Made by a program: the position numbers and the translations under genes. From contig CAKRRU010000064.1 in NCBI GenBank assembly GCA_934394515.1, forward strand, positions 1 to 14,915: a stretch of DNA of 14,915 nucleotides. The letters are read 5' to 3'. This stretch comes from an uncultured Acetatifactor sp. Its GTDB lineage: Bacteria > Bacillota > Clostridia > Lachnospirales > Lachnospiraceae. The notes beneath the pieces were generated by a model. The model was not told the DNA's origin. It saw only the letters and a program-made list of their open reading frames with translations, and did no database searches. Shown here one piece after another: positions 1 through 6,480 of the stretch (within the stretch, counting starts at the first letter, position 1; every line of letters starts with the position of its first letter).

Positions 1-72
<72 letters not shown>

Positions 73-111
73 ATATTTATCGGTATCTGTTTTAACAAAC
101 CGACGAAGCAT

Positions 112-140
112 ATTGTAACTTATCAGACATCATTTGTCAA
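112..140 (-). promoter_or_regulatory. sigma-A promoter of tRNA-Arg(UCU)
   Basis: On the minus strand a -35 TTGACA (135-140) and a -10 TACAAT (112-117) are separated by 17 nt. This would start transcription near 105, about 33 nt before the tRNA. Confidence 0.8.
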
Positions 141-189
141 CACTTTTGTACTAATTTTTTGAAAAATAAATACAAAACAAAGTTACAAG

Positions 190-264
190 TCGGGGTGACA
201 GGATTCGAACCTGCGACCCCCTGGTCCCAAACCAGGTGCTCTAGCCAAGCTGAGCCACACCCCG
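190..264 (-). tRNA. tRNA-Pro(UGG)
   Basis: On the minus strand the acceptor CGGGGTG (258-264) pairs with CACCCCG (191-197), and the discriminator A is at 190. The anticodon stem CCTGG/CCAGG closes the loop TTTGGGA, giving anticodon UGG. CCA is not encoded: the genomic sequence after the discriminator is CTT, so CCA would be added after transcription. Confidence 0.95.
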
Positions 265-267
265 GAA

Positions 268-298
268 CTGCACTGCTATCGCATTTTCAGCAATGCAG
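268..298 (-). other. Hairpin in the tRNA-Pro precursor leader
   Basis: CTGCATTGCT and AGCAGTGCAG form a 10-bp stem with one G-U pair and an 11-nt loop. It begins almost exactly at the predicted transcription start and ends 3 nt before the mature tRNA. No U-tract follows, so it is not a terminator. It may protect or present the 5' leader to RNase P; its role is unknown. Confidence 0.5.
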
Positions 299-303
299 GA
301 GTT

Positions 304-333
304 ATTATAACCCGTTCCTTTTAAATCTGTCAA
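304..333 (-). promoter_or_regulatory. sigma-A promoter of tRNA-Pro
   Basis: TTGACA (328-333) and TATAAT (304-309) are both perfect hexamers, separated by 18 nt on the minus strand. The predicted start is near 297, directly before the leader hairpin. Confidence 0.85.
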
Positions 334-354
334 GGGAATTTTCAGCTCCGGTCA

Positions 355-834
355 TCACTCCAGATATGCAATCGTAAAATGCACTTTCTCATTCCTGTCA
401 ATCTCCATGATCGCATAGGAAGGCTTCCGTCCCTCCTGTCTGGGATAAGACAGGCTTCCCGGATTTACTGCTATAATATCATCGTTGATATCTATTACCG
501 GACGATGCGTATGTCCGTACAATACGATATCCACGCCCCTGTCAATCGCTTCTCTTTTAATCGTTTCATTGCCCATGGACACATAATAATTATGTCCGTG
601 AGTCACCCATACTTTGTAAGGTCCGATATCCAAGGTGATCTCTCTGGGAAGATCCGAAAAAAAATCATTATTTCCCAGAACAATATATACCGGGCACTCT
701 GCCGCTGCGGAAAGCGCATACTCAGCCCCTTCCGCATCCCCACAGTGGATAATCATATCCGGGTGATGCATTTCCAGTACCTTGAAGTAATTCTCATTCC
801 TTTTATGGGTATCACTTACGATCAGTATCTTCAT
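355..834 (-). CDS. yfcE: YfcE/MJ0936-type metallophosphoesterase
   Basis: This 159-residue protein matches the small YfcE-type calcineurin-like phosphoesterases, which bind two metals and cleave phosphodiester bonds; the natural substrate is generally unknown. All metal-binding motifs are in order: SDTH (D8, H10), GD (D33), GNND (54-57), THGH (78-81) and GHTH (107-110), followed by NPGSLSYPR. Length is normal for the family. It is the last gene of a four-gene operon, and its start overlaps the end of rdgB by 23 bp, which suggests translational coupling. Pairing of rdgB with a YfcE-type phosphoesterase is common in Firmicutes. An AGAGGA/GAAG-type ribosome site precedes the ATG. Family assignment is firm, substrate unknown. 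Confidence 0.93.
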   Translation of the reverse strand: MKILIVSDTHKRNENYFKVLEMHHPDMIIHCGDAEGAEYALSAAAECPVYIVLGNNDFFSDLPREITLDIGPYKVWVTHGHNYYVSMGNETIKREAIDRGVDIVLYGHTHRPVIDINDDIIAVNPGSLSYPRQEGRKPSYAIMEIDRNEKVHFTIAYLE

Positions 835-1423
835 ATTTCTTCAGTTCCTCTTTCATCAGCTCCAGTGCCTTACCTCTGTGGCTGACCTGATTCTTCTCTT
901 CTTCTGTCAACTCTGCTGTGGTCTTGCCGAATTCCGGTACATAGAAAATGGGGTCATAGCCGAAACCGTTAGCTCCCTTCTCTTCATATCCGATCTTGCC
1001 TTCGATCGTCGCTCTGGTGGTAAGTTCTCTGCCATCCGGCAATACTGCCGCGATTGCACAGACAAACCGTGCCGTGCGCGCTTCATCCGGCACACCTTCC
1101 AGTCTCCGGATCAGATCTGCATTCTTAATGGAATAGGATGTATCTTCTCCCAGATATCTGGCGGAATAGATCCCCGGTTCCCGATTCAGTGCATCGATCT
1201 CCAGTCCGGAGTCGTCCGCCATTACAATGTCTTTCGTAAAAGCAGCCACCGCCCGGGCTTTGATCAGTGCGTTCTCTTCATAGCTTTTACCATTCTCTTC
1301 AATCTCTGCTTTGATTCCCGCATCTTTCATGGATACGACTTCCAGACCTGTGTCTTCCATGATCATGCGGATCTCTTTGATCTTGCCGGCATTGCCGGTC
1401 GCAAATACGATTCTTCCCTGCAT
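812..1423 (-). CDS. rdgB: RdgB/HAM1 XTP/dITP pyrophosphatase
   Basis: The enzyme hydrolyses dITP, XTP and related non-canonical purine triphosphates to monophosphates, keeping deaminated bases out of DNA and RNA. Family motifs are present: TGNAGK (9-14), the acidic ADDSGL (69-74), PGIYSARY (83-90), NGFGYDPIF (152-160) and SHRGKA (181-186). The frame is open upstream to 1471, but I chose the ATG at 1423 (203 aa) because GAGG lies 6 nt before it and the protein then begins at the first family strand; an ATG at 1435 has its purine run only 1 nt away. It follows the amidase-like gene by 86 bp and overlaps the phosphoesterase downstream. Confidence 0.96.
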   Translation of the reverse strand: MQGRIVFATGNAGKIKEIRMIMEDTGLEVVSMKDAGIKAEIEENGKSYEENALIKARAVAAFTKDIVMADDSGLEIDALNREPGIYSARYLGEDTSYSIKNADLIRRLEGVPDEARTARFVCAIAAVLPDGRELTTRATIEGKIGYEEKGANGFGYDPIFYVPEFGKTTAELTEEEKNQVSHRGKALELMKEELKKYEDTDRK

Positions 1424-1509
1424 CTTAATCCTCATGCCTTTCAGTAACCTGCGGACCCGCGTATTTTTCACACCGGATTCTTTGCCGCATTTATGTTCTT
1501 ATATATTCA

Positions 1510-2580
1510 TCATTGCGTATTAGTATAAACCTCGGAAATGGCTTCTGCAATACCTTCCGCCAGCTTTTTTTGATAGCTTTCCTGTTCCAGCAGCTGTCTC
1601 TCACTGCTGTTGGTCACATATCCGAGAGAAATCCGGGCTGACGGGATTTTCAGCTGCCATAAAATATCATCTTCCGCTGCCGGGAACAGTCCGATCGCCC
1701 GGTTGCTGGAAGCGACTGTCACCTGCCTGGTCACACAGTCTGCCCACTGTACATTCCCAAAGTCCGGCAGATAATATTCATCATTGTACTCCGCCCGGAT
1801 TCCATAGCTACTCTCATCCGCATCATCTGCCGACACCCCGATCTCCAGATACAGATCGGCATTCACCCAGTCCGCAAAACTGCGTCTTGCCTCCTGCGTG
1901 ATCTCTGTGTCCTCCGTGCGGGTAAGATACACTTTTACCTTACCGCCCTCTAACAGCTGGGCTGTCTGCCTGGCCACCTCCAGTGCGATCGTCTTCTCCT
2001 CGCATCCGGCGGCGGTAACGCCTTTCTCTCTGCCGCCTCCCACAGGATCCAGCACTACAATGCAATCATAATTGTCTCCGGGATTGACAAAATCGATCTT
2101 CAGCATTCCCTCTTCCAGTGTACTGTGATACTCCAGTATCTCCTTCATGGACAGTCTGAGCAATACGCCTTCGTTCTGTGCTTCACAGATACCTTCTCCC
2201 ACCAGACTGAAATCTCCGGTCAGCTGATGTTCCCGGTAAAATGCTTTCCTGCCGTTCTGCACATAGATCCAGAGTTCTTTTTCCATGTAATGGTTTTCCA
2301 CCACTACATTTTCTGCTTTTGTACCGGTCTCCAGCGGTATGCATATTTCCCGGTCTGCCTTCCTGTCTTCTGTCATGGTCAGCTGCATTTCATGGGACCG
2401 TTCTGTCTGCTTCTCCGTGACCAGCCCTCCCTGTTCCTGACTCAGGGCAGAGATTTCTACAGTCTTATGTGCTGCTGTCCAGAGCAGAATACCCAAAGAA
2501 AAGCTTCCTAACAGGATCCAGAGGACAAGTGTGATACGCCTATTCTGTTGTTGATCCCTGATCTGTAGTATTTTTTTCAT
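1510..2580 (-). CDS. Membrane-anchored amidase_3-fold protein, catalytic residues lost
   Basis: This 356-residue protein has one N-terminal membrane segment (about 17-37), an extracytoplasmic linker and stalk (40-170), and a C-terminal domain (about 172-350) aligning with N-acetylmuramoyl-L-alanine amidases of the AmiC/CwlV (amidase_3) type. The fold markers IVVLDP, EEK (194-196), LTR (219-221), ADLYLEI and GYVTNSSE..LL....YQ..LAEGI are clear. The residues needed for zinc and catalysis are mostly replaced: DPGHGG reads DPVGGG (His to Gly181), SIH reads EIG (His to Gly248), and the late VELGF reads ISLGY (Glu to Ser318). Only the Glu of the EK motif remains. It is therefore probably a pseudo-amidase acting by binding or scaffolding at the envelope. 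Its ATG is 5 bp after the methyltransferase stop, with only a weak ribosome site. Confidence 0.85.
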   Translation of the reverse strand: MKKILQIRDQQQNRRITLVLWILLGSFSLGILLWTAAHKTVEISALSQEQGGLVTEKQTERSHEMQLTMTEDRKADREICIPLETGTKAENVVVENHYMEKELWIYVQNGRKAFYREHQLTGDFSLVGEGICEAQNEGVLLRLSMKEILEYHSTLEEGMLKIDFVNPGDNYDCIVVLDPVGGGREKGVTAAGCEEKTIALEVARQTAQLLEGGKVKVYLTRTEDTEITQEARRSFADWVNADLYLEIGVSADDADESSYGIRAEYNDEYYLPDFGNVQWADCVTRQVTVASSNRAIGLFPAAEDDILWQLKIPSARISLGYVTNSSERQLLEQESYQKKLAEGIAEAISEVYTNTQ

Positions 2581-2585
2581 TAATT

Positions 2586-3737
2586 CTAAACGTCTCTTCT
2601 CTTCGGAGGCTTCGGTCCCAGGAACTGATAATAATAAGTCTTCATCATTCCGTTATAGATCTTGCGGTTTTTGTCCGCTTTTCTGCCGATATCCTTCTCC
2701 GCCTGCTCGTAGGCAGTGATCAGATACATGCTCCAGGAATCCAGCTCCCTGAATCGTTCTCCGATGGTACGGTACAATTGCGGCATCTGGCTCTTATCCT
2801 GCAAACGCTCTCCGTAGGGAGGATTTGTAATGATAAAGCCATATTTTTTCGGATGATGGAGATCCTCCACACTGCGACGCTGAAAATGGATCAGCTTATC
2901 CACGCCTGCCATCCGCGCATTTTCCCTGGCGATCTTCACCATATCCTCATCGATATCATATCCCTGAATATCCGTCTCCACCGACAGATCGATCATCTCT
3001 TCCGCTTCATCACAGGCATCGTACCACACTTTTTTTCCTACGATATGCGGCCACTCCTCCGCCGTAAAGCTGCGGTTCCTGCCGGGTGCCATATTGGCTG
3101 CCATCATGGCTGCCTCGATGGGAAAAGTGCCGCTTCCGCAAAAAGGATCCACCAGGATCCTGCCGGCATTCCATGGGGTCAGCTCGATCAGTGCCGCTGC
3201 CAGATTCTCCGCAATGGGAGCCTTCGCCGTCAGTTTTCGGTAGCCACGTTTATGCAGGGATTCCCCGGTACTGTCCAGTCCCACAGTCACTTCGTCCTTC
3301 ATCAGGAATACGCGGACAGGAAAACCGGCACCATCCTCCGGGAACCAGCTGATGTCATACTGTGCCTTCAGACGCTCCACCATTGCCTTTTTCATAATAG
3401 ACTGAATATCCGAGGGACTGAATAATTTGGACTTTACGCTGGCTGCCTTAGCCACCCAGAATTTTCCGTCTTTTGGAATATACTCTTCCCATGGCAGCTC
3501 TTTCGTCCCCTGGAATAATTCTTCAAAAGTCTCCGCATGGAAGCTTCCTACCTTGATCAGGATTCTCTCTGCCGTGCGCAGGAAAATATTCGCCCTGCAC
3601 AAAGCCTCCTCATCCCCGAAAAAGGTAATACGGCCGTCCGCTACTTCCGTAATATCATATCCCAGATCTGTAATCTCTCTTTTTAATACCGATTCCATAC
3701 CGAAATGGCAGGGAGCAATCAATTCAAAACGTTTCAT
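2586..3737 (-). CDS. THUMP-domain class I SAM-dependent RNA methyltransferase (RlmL/YpsC-like)
   Basis: This 383-residue protein has a THUMP-type RNA-binding N-terminal half (about 45-155) and a Rossmann methyltransferase C-terminal half. The SAM-binding motif DPFCGSGTF is at about 197-205, an acidic GYDID follows, and the N6/N2-methylation motif NPPYGERL is at about 305-312. The family (COG0116) includes E. coli RlmL, which methylates guanine in 23S rRNA, and B. subtilis YpsC; the modified site here cannot be read from sequence. The frame extends to 3773, but ATG 3737 has GGAGG 5 nt upstream and starts with the family's MKRFELIAPCHFG. It is the first gene of the operon, with a strong promoter. 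Confidence 0.93.
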   Translation of the reverse strand: MKRFELIAPCHFGMESVLKREITDLGYDITEVADGRITFFGDEEALCRANIFLRTAERILIKVGSFHAETFEELFQGTKELPWEEYIPKDGKFWVAKAASVKSKLFSPSDIQSIMKKAMVERLKAQYDISWFPEDGAGFPVRVFLMKDEVTVGLDSTGESLHKRGYRKLTAKAPIAENLAAALIELTPWNAGRILVDPFCGSGTFPIEAAMMAANMAPGRNRSFTAEEWPHIVGKKVWYDACDEAEEMIDLSVETDIQGYDIDEDMVKIARENARMAGVDKLIHFQRRSVEDLHHPKKYGFIITNPPYGERLQDKSQMPQLYRTIGERFRELDSWSMYLITAYEQAEKDIGRKADKNRKIYNGMMKTYYYQFLGPKPPKRRDV

Positions 3738-3775
3738 TCGTTCCTCCGGATCTCTGTCGTTAATAGTCATCAAAT

Positions 3776-3804
3776 ATTATATATGGATTCCGGAAATATG
3801 TAAA
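3776..3804 (-). promoter_or_regulatory. sigma-A promoter of the methyltransferase-amidase-rdgB-yfcE operon
   Basis: TTTACA (3799-3804) and TATAAT (3776-3781) are 17 nt apart on the minus strand, with a start near 3769, about 32 nt before the ATG. The -35 box lies directly beyond the upstream terminator hairpin. Confidence 0.8.
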
Positions 3805-3826
3805 TAGGGCTGCCTTACGGCAGCCC
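3801..3826 (-). terminator. Terminator after the Asn-rich small gene
   Basis: GGGCTGCC (3819-3826 on the minus strand) and GGCAGCCC (3807-3814) form a perfect 8-bp stem with a 4-nt GTAA loop, followed by the moderately U-rich TATTTA. It separates the small gene from the methyltransferase operon. Confidence 0.7.
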
Positions 3827-3846
3827 CCGAAAAATTATGCACCAGA

Positions 3847-4005
3847 TTAGCAGTTCTTGTTCTGCTCTTTGTTATTGTTCCGGTTCTTATTCTGATTCTG
3901 GTTGTTCTGCTTATTCTGGGAGTTCTGACTGTTCTTGCTGTTCTGGCTCTCATCATAAGAGTTGTTATACTTGTTCTCGTTGTTCTGTTCATAATTGTTA
4001 GGCAT
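3847..4005 (-). CDS. 52-residue Asn/Gln-rich small protein, putative forespore product
   Basis: The peptide begins MPNNYEQNNENKYNN and ends KEQNKNC. It has 21 Asn and 8 Gln among 52 residues, plus Lys, Ser and Glu, and no hydrophobic stretch, so it is probably disordered. A near-perfect ribosome site AGGAGGT lies 7 nt before ATG 4005, and a hairpin terminator follows. The frame is open to 4068, but only ATG 4005 has a ribosome site. Upstream, GCATA-N17-CATACTA fits the B. subtilis sigma-G consensus (GHATR, CATNHTA), which would place expression in the forespore, as for small acid-soluble spore proteins; no SASP family motif is recognised. I do not assign a family. Coding status is well supported by its signals; the spore role is inference. 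Confidence 0.78.
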   Translation of the reverse strand: MPNNYEQNNENKYNNSYDESQNSKNSQNSQNKQNNQNQNKNRNNNKEQNKNC

Positions 4006-4049
4006 ATTTGTGACCTCCTGATAGGAAATATCTTTTTTAGTTACAGGAG

Positions 4050-4078
4050 TAGTATGTCTGTTTTGCACAAAAATATGC
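4050..4078 (-). promoter_or_regulatory. Putative sigma-G (forespore) promoter
   Basis: On the minus strand GCATA (4074-4078) is followed after 17 nt by CATACTA (4050-4056). Both match the published B. subtilis sigma-G boxes. The start would be near 4043, giving a leader of about 37 nt carrying AGGAGGT. A sigma-A reading (TTGAGC at -35) has no suitable -10 at 17 nt. Confidence 0.6.
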
Positions 4079-4113
4079 TCAATTTTTATGGTACTTTAGA
4101 ACTAAATTTCTTC

Positions 4114-4142
4114 TTGCATTTTTGTGTCATTAGTACTATAAT
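4114..4142 (+). promoter_or_regulatory. Plus-strand promoter of the candidate C-rich sRNA
   Basis: A perfect TATAAT (4137-4142) is preceded at 17 nt by TTGCAT (4114-4119, only TTG conserved). The predicted start is about 4149, 3 nt before the first hairpin of the candidate RNA. Confidence 0.55.
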
Positions 4143-4148
4143 CAGTAT

Positions 4149-4244
4149 TGTAAATAGAAACCCCTTCATGATTCTATTTGCACCCTTATGTATTATTTAT
4201 ACTCCCCTCATGAGAGCCACCAGCTTCCCCCTGGTGGCTCTTTA
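4149..4244 (+). ncRNA. Candidate C-rich small regulatory RNA
   Basis: About 96 nt with no ORF. From 5' to 3': hairpin 1, AAATAGAA/TTCTATTT (4152-4159 and 4172-4179) with a 12-nt loop containing CCCCTTCATG; a single-stranded linker with CACCCTTATG (4181-4190) and TCCCCTCATG (4203-4212); and a perfect 11-bp terminator-like stem (4213-4241) whose 7-nt loop is CTTCCCC. Four C-rich, unpaired anti-Shine-Dalgarno motifs in one short RNA is the design of Firmicute C-rich sRNAs such as RsaE and LhrC. The U-tract is short (TTTACGTT), which is the weak point. No gene on this strand explains the promoter or hairpins. The alternative is a structured region read from the minus strand. Confidence 0.5.
4213..4244 (+). 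terminator. Terminator-like hairpin closing the candidate sRNA
   Basis: AGAGCCACCAG and CTGGTGGCTCT form a perfect 11-bp stem around a CTTCCCC loop, followed by TTTACG on the plus strand. On the minus strand it lies about 22 bp past the DUF1700 stop but is followed by CATGAGGGG, which has no U-tract. It may still serve as a 3' barrier for that gene. Confidence 0.55.
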
Positions 4245-4263
4245 CGTTATCTCTGTATATTTT

Positions 4264-4764
4264 CTAATTAAGCCAGTCTCTAAATAGTTTCACCAAAAAC
4301 AATACTACCAGAATCGGAATCAGTACCGGTGCCAGAAAAGACAGCACTGAAAATACCGCACTGAAGATCAGCACTACTACCAGGATCCCAAGGATCAGCC
4401 ATACCCAGGCCGGAAGCTTTGCCAGTACATTGGCCGCTTTTCCCTGATGCGTACCGTGTTCCTCTCCGGTATCTTTGCTGTAAGTGTGATGCGTACTCTG
4501 TCCGCCGGCTTCCCTGTACTCTCCGTTGCCATAGACGGTGTTACGATATCCGGAACGGTTATCGCCACCGTTCGTCTGAATGATCGTACGGGCAATCAGT
4601 CTCGGATCTCCCAGGCTCTCCAGGACTTCCTCTTCCGTCCTGCCCTTGCGGATCTCCGTATTTATATAATCCTCATAATAATTCACATTATCCATGACCA
4701 GACTCGGAGAAACTCTTCCGTTCAATGCCATCCGCAGTCTGTCAATAAATTCCTGTTTGTTCAT
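4264..4764 (-). CDS. HAAS/DUF1700 family membrane protein
   Basis: This 166-residue protein has an N-terminal HAAS-type helical domain (about 1-60: MNKQEFIDRLRMAL, YYEDYI, GRTEEEVLESLGDPRLIA), a polar Gly/Asn/His-rich linker (about 65-112), and a hydrophobic C-terminal part with two closely spaced membrane segments (about 118-163). HAAS domains are found in Firmicute membrane and transcription-related proteins, often beside PadR regulators; no PadR gene is present here. ATG 4764 was chosen over an in-frame start at 4803 because a GGAGG lies upstream (12 nt, rather long) and the family begins at MNKQEF. It appears monocistronic with its own promoter. Molecular function unknown. Confidence 0.85.
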   Translation of the reverse strand: MNKQEFIDRLRMALNGRVSPSLVMDNVNYYEDYINTEIRKGRTEEEVLESLGDPRLIARTIIQTNGGDNRSGYRNTVYGNGEYREAGGQSTHHTYSKDTGEEHGTHQGKAANVLAKLPAWVWLILGILVVVLIFSAVFSVLSFLAPVLIPILVVLFLVKLFRDWLN

Positions 4765-4793
4765 GTAATCACGATTCCTCCGTTTACATGACC

Positions 4794-4822
4794 ATTTTAG
4801 CATGACATAAGTACTACGTAAA
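4794..4822 (-). promoter_or_regulatory. Promoter of the DUF1700 gene
   Basis: TTTACG (4817-4822) and TAAAAT (4794-4799) are 17 nt apart on the minus strand, with a start near 4787, about 22 nt before the ATG. Confidence 0.6.
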
Positions 4823-4869
4823 TATACGGTTTCGGAAGTATTTCTAAAACTTTTCTAAAATGTCGGTAA

Positions 4870-5007
4870 TTAATTTTTTGTTTTTTCTTTATCGGTAACT
4901 CTGCGATCTGTAAACAATTTCAACAAACTAACCATTAACATGAGTAACAACATGACCGCAAAGATCCCGGTCATCCCCATCTCCATAATGTAAAGTGCCG
5001 TTGCCAT
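4870..5007 (-). CDS. Small OadG-type subunit of a Na+-translocating decarboxylase
   Basis: This 45-residue ORF runs MATALYIMEMGMTGIFAVML to the lysine-rich end DKEKTKN. It has a single membrane helix (about 5-32) preceded by the Gly-Met pattern seen in OadG-type gamma/delta subunits, then a short charged cytoplasmic tail. A strong ribosome site (AAGGAAGGG, 9 nt upstream) precedes ATG 5007. It lies 119 bp downstream of the beta subunit on the same strand, as expected for a partner that helps assemble or stabilise such complexes. It is shorter than typical OadG proteins (about 80-110 aa) and lacks their long C-terminal tail. Identity is inferred from the motif and context. Confidence 0.7.
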   Translation of the reverse strand: MATALYIMEMGMTGIFAVMLLLMLMVSLLKLFTDRRVTDKEKTKN

Positions 5008-5126
5008 CTGTGTTTTCCCTTCCTTTCTTATTTTTTTGCTTACTTTCTGTCGTACTGTTCAAAACCCGCTGAACAAACTGATCTGATATCTCTATAACAT
5101 TACCTGACCGGTTTTCTGTAATTTTT

Positions 5127-6263
5127 CTATAAGAACTGTGTCACCAGCCGTATCAGCAGTCCTCCCGCAACCGCTGAAGCAATCTGTCCGGCTACATTGG
5201 CACCGGCTGCATGCATGATCACGATATTCCCCGGTTTTTCCTCCTGCGCAAGCTTTTGTACCACTCTGGAAGACATAGGGAACGCAGAAATACCGGCCGC
5301 ACCGACCATTGGATTGATCTTATTTTTCAAGAACAGATTTAACAGTTTTGCAAACAATACGCCGCCTACCGTGTCAAATATAAAAGCTGCCAGCCCGATG
5401 ACCATGATCAGAAGCGTATCCCATCTTACGAAAAGTTCCGCCTGCATGCTGAAAGATATAGTAATTCCCAGGAGCAGCGTGATCAGATTGGTCAACGTTG
5501 TCTGCGCTGTTTCACTCAAGGTTTTCAGTACGCCGCATTCCCTGATCAGATTGCCAAACATCAAAAATCCCACAAGCGGCGCTGACGAAGGTGCAATGAG
5601 ACCTACAATAATTGTCGTAAGCACCGGGAAAAGGATTCTGGTCCGCTGTGATACAGAGCTGCCCTGATACTCCATAGAGATCCTGCGCTCTTTCTTCGTC
5701 GTCACCATTTTAATTGCCGCCGGCTGTACGATCGGTACCAGTGCCATATAGGAATATGCCGCGACAGCGATCGCACCTATGTAGTTAGAATGTAACACCT
5801 GAGATACCAGCAGTGCCGTAGGTCCGTCGGCTGCACCGATGATGGCAACCGATGCCGCATCCTGCAGGGGGAACCCCATAGCCGTCGCAAGCAGAAGCGC
5901 AGCAAAGATACCGAATTGCGCCGCAGCGCCGAATAAAAGCAGGATCGGTTTGGATAAGAGCGGACCGAAATCGATCATTGCACCGATTCCGATAAAGAGC
6001 AGTAACGGCAATGCCTCCGAAGCTTCAATGCCCGTCTGGTACAACCATGACACAATGCCGTTCACTTCTCCGACACCCTGCAGGGTCTGGTTCAGTGCAT
6101 TGCTTCCCGGCAGATTAACCAGGATCGCGCCAAATCCCATGGGCAGCAGGAGCGCCGGCTCATATTGCTTTTTAATGGCCAGCCAGATCAAAATGCCGCC
6201 CACCGCATACATCACAAGCTGCTGCCAGGTAACCGATAAAATTCCTTCCAGAAAAAAAGTCAT
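5127..6263 (-). CDS. Na+-translocating decarboxylase beta subunit (OadB/GcdB/MmdB family)
   Basis: This 378-residue polytopic membrane protein couples decarboxylation of a carboxybiotin carrier to Na+ export. Family hallmarks are present: GIGAMIDFGPLL (92-103), IIGAADGPTALLV (141-153, with D146 matching the essential Asp of the Klebsiella beta subunit), GNLIRECG (237-244) and GAAGISAFPMSSRVV (321-335). Length is typical. AAGGAGGTAGTT precedes the ATG. Downstream lies only the small OadG-type protein; no carboxyltransferase alpha subunit or biotin carrier is in the window, so the substrate (oxaloacetate, methylmalonyl-CoA or glutaconyl-CoA) cannot be assigned. The unit is preceded by a promoter and a riboswitch-like leader with a transcription terminator. 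Confidence 0.95.
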   Translation of the reverse strand: MTFFLEGILSVTWQQLVMYAVGGILIWLAIKKQYEPALLLPMGFGAILVNLPGSNALNQTLQGVGEVNGIVSWLYQTGIEASEALPLLLFIGIGAMIDFGPLLSKPILLLFGAAAQFGIFAALLLATAMGFPLQDAASVAIIGAADGPTALLVSQVLHSNYIGAIAVAAYSYMALVPIVQPAAIKMVTTKKERRISMEYQGSSVSQRTRILFPVLTTIIVGLIAPSSAPLVGFLMFGNLIRECGVLKTLSETAQTTLTNLITLLLGITISFSMQAELFVRWDTLLIMVIGLAAFIFDTVGGVLFAKLLNLFLKNKINPMVGAAGISAFPMSSRVVQKLAQEEKPGNIVIMHAAGANVAGQIASAVAGGLLIRLVTQFL

Positions 6264-6333
6264 AACTACCTCCTTGTTTTGCTTTTTGTGTTTTCAGTTA
6301 TCATGGAGTTACAATTGCAGACAAAAAGAGAAT

Positions 6334-6386
6334 AAAAAAGGAGACCTCCACCACGAAAACCTTACGGTTTCGGTGATGAAAGTCTC
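6334..6386 (-). terminator. Riboswitch expression-platform terminator
   Basis: Minus-strand RNA downstream of the aptamer can fold into a long hairpin: GAGAC (6382-6386) with GTCTC (6341-6345), and GAAACC with GGTTTTC around a GTAA loop, followed by TTTTTT (6334-6339). The 5' arm uses the GAGAC loop and the 3' strand of the aptamer's P1, so aptamer and terminator are mutually exclusive. Ligand binding would therefore switch the gene on. Confidence 0.7.
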
Positions 6387-6471
6387 GCCATTTCAACCTT
6401 CAGCGGGCACGCTGTGCCGTATTGACGCCTGGATCCATAAAAAATATGGTGGCTACTCCCTTTTCATAACC
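6372..6471 (-). promoter_or_regulatory. yybP-ykoY (Mn2+)-type riboswitch aptamer
   Basis: On the minus strand the closing stem P1 is GGTTATGAAA (6462-6471) with TTTCATCACC (6372-6381), 9 of 10 pairs. Just inside are the two signature loops of the class: AGGGAGTAGCC on the 5' side and GGCGAGACTTTC on the 3' side. Between them come a CCAT/ATGG hairpin, the CGTCAATACGG junction and a GGCAC/GTGCC hairpin. The yybP-ykoY class senses Mn2+ and usually controls Mn exporters, TerC-like proteins or P-type ATPases. Here the downstream gene is a Na+-pump beta subunit, so another cation aptamer with similar loops (for example the Na+ 'DUF1646' class) should be excluded by a covariance search. Confidence 0.75.
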
Positions 6472-6480
6472 AATCGATAC

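Noticed and set aside
159..377. A short plus-strand frame encoding a GVTGFEPATP-type peptide
   Set aside because: It reads through the complement of tRNA-Pro; such peptides are a common false gene call over tRNAs.
4086..4169. A 27-residue minus-strand frame MKGFLFTILIIVLMTQK with a basic tail
   Set aside because: It looks like a small membrane peptide, but the only purine-rich site (AAGGGTG) is 11 nt away and no minus-strand promoter is evident. It remains a possible alternative to the sRNA reading.
4054..4287. A 77-codon plus-strand frame
   Set aside because: It spans the sigma-G-like promoter, the sRNA promoter and hairpins, and part of the DUF1700 gene, with no ribosome site; the RNA interpretation fits better.
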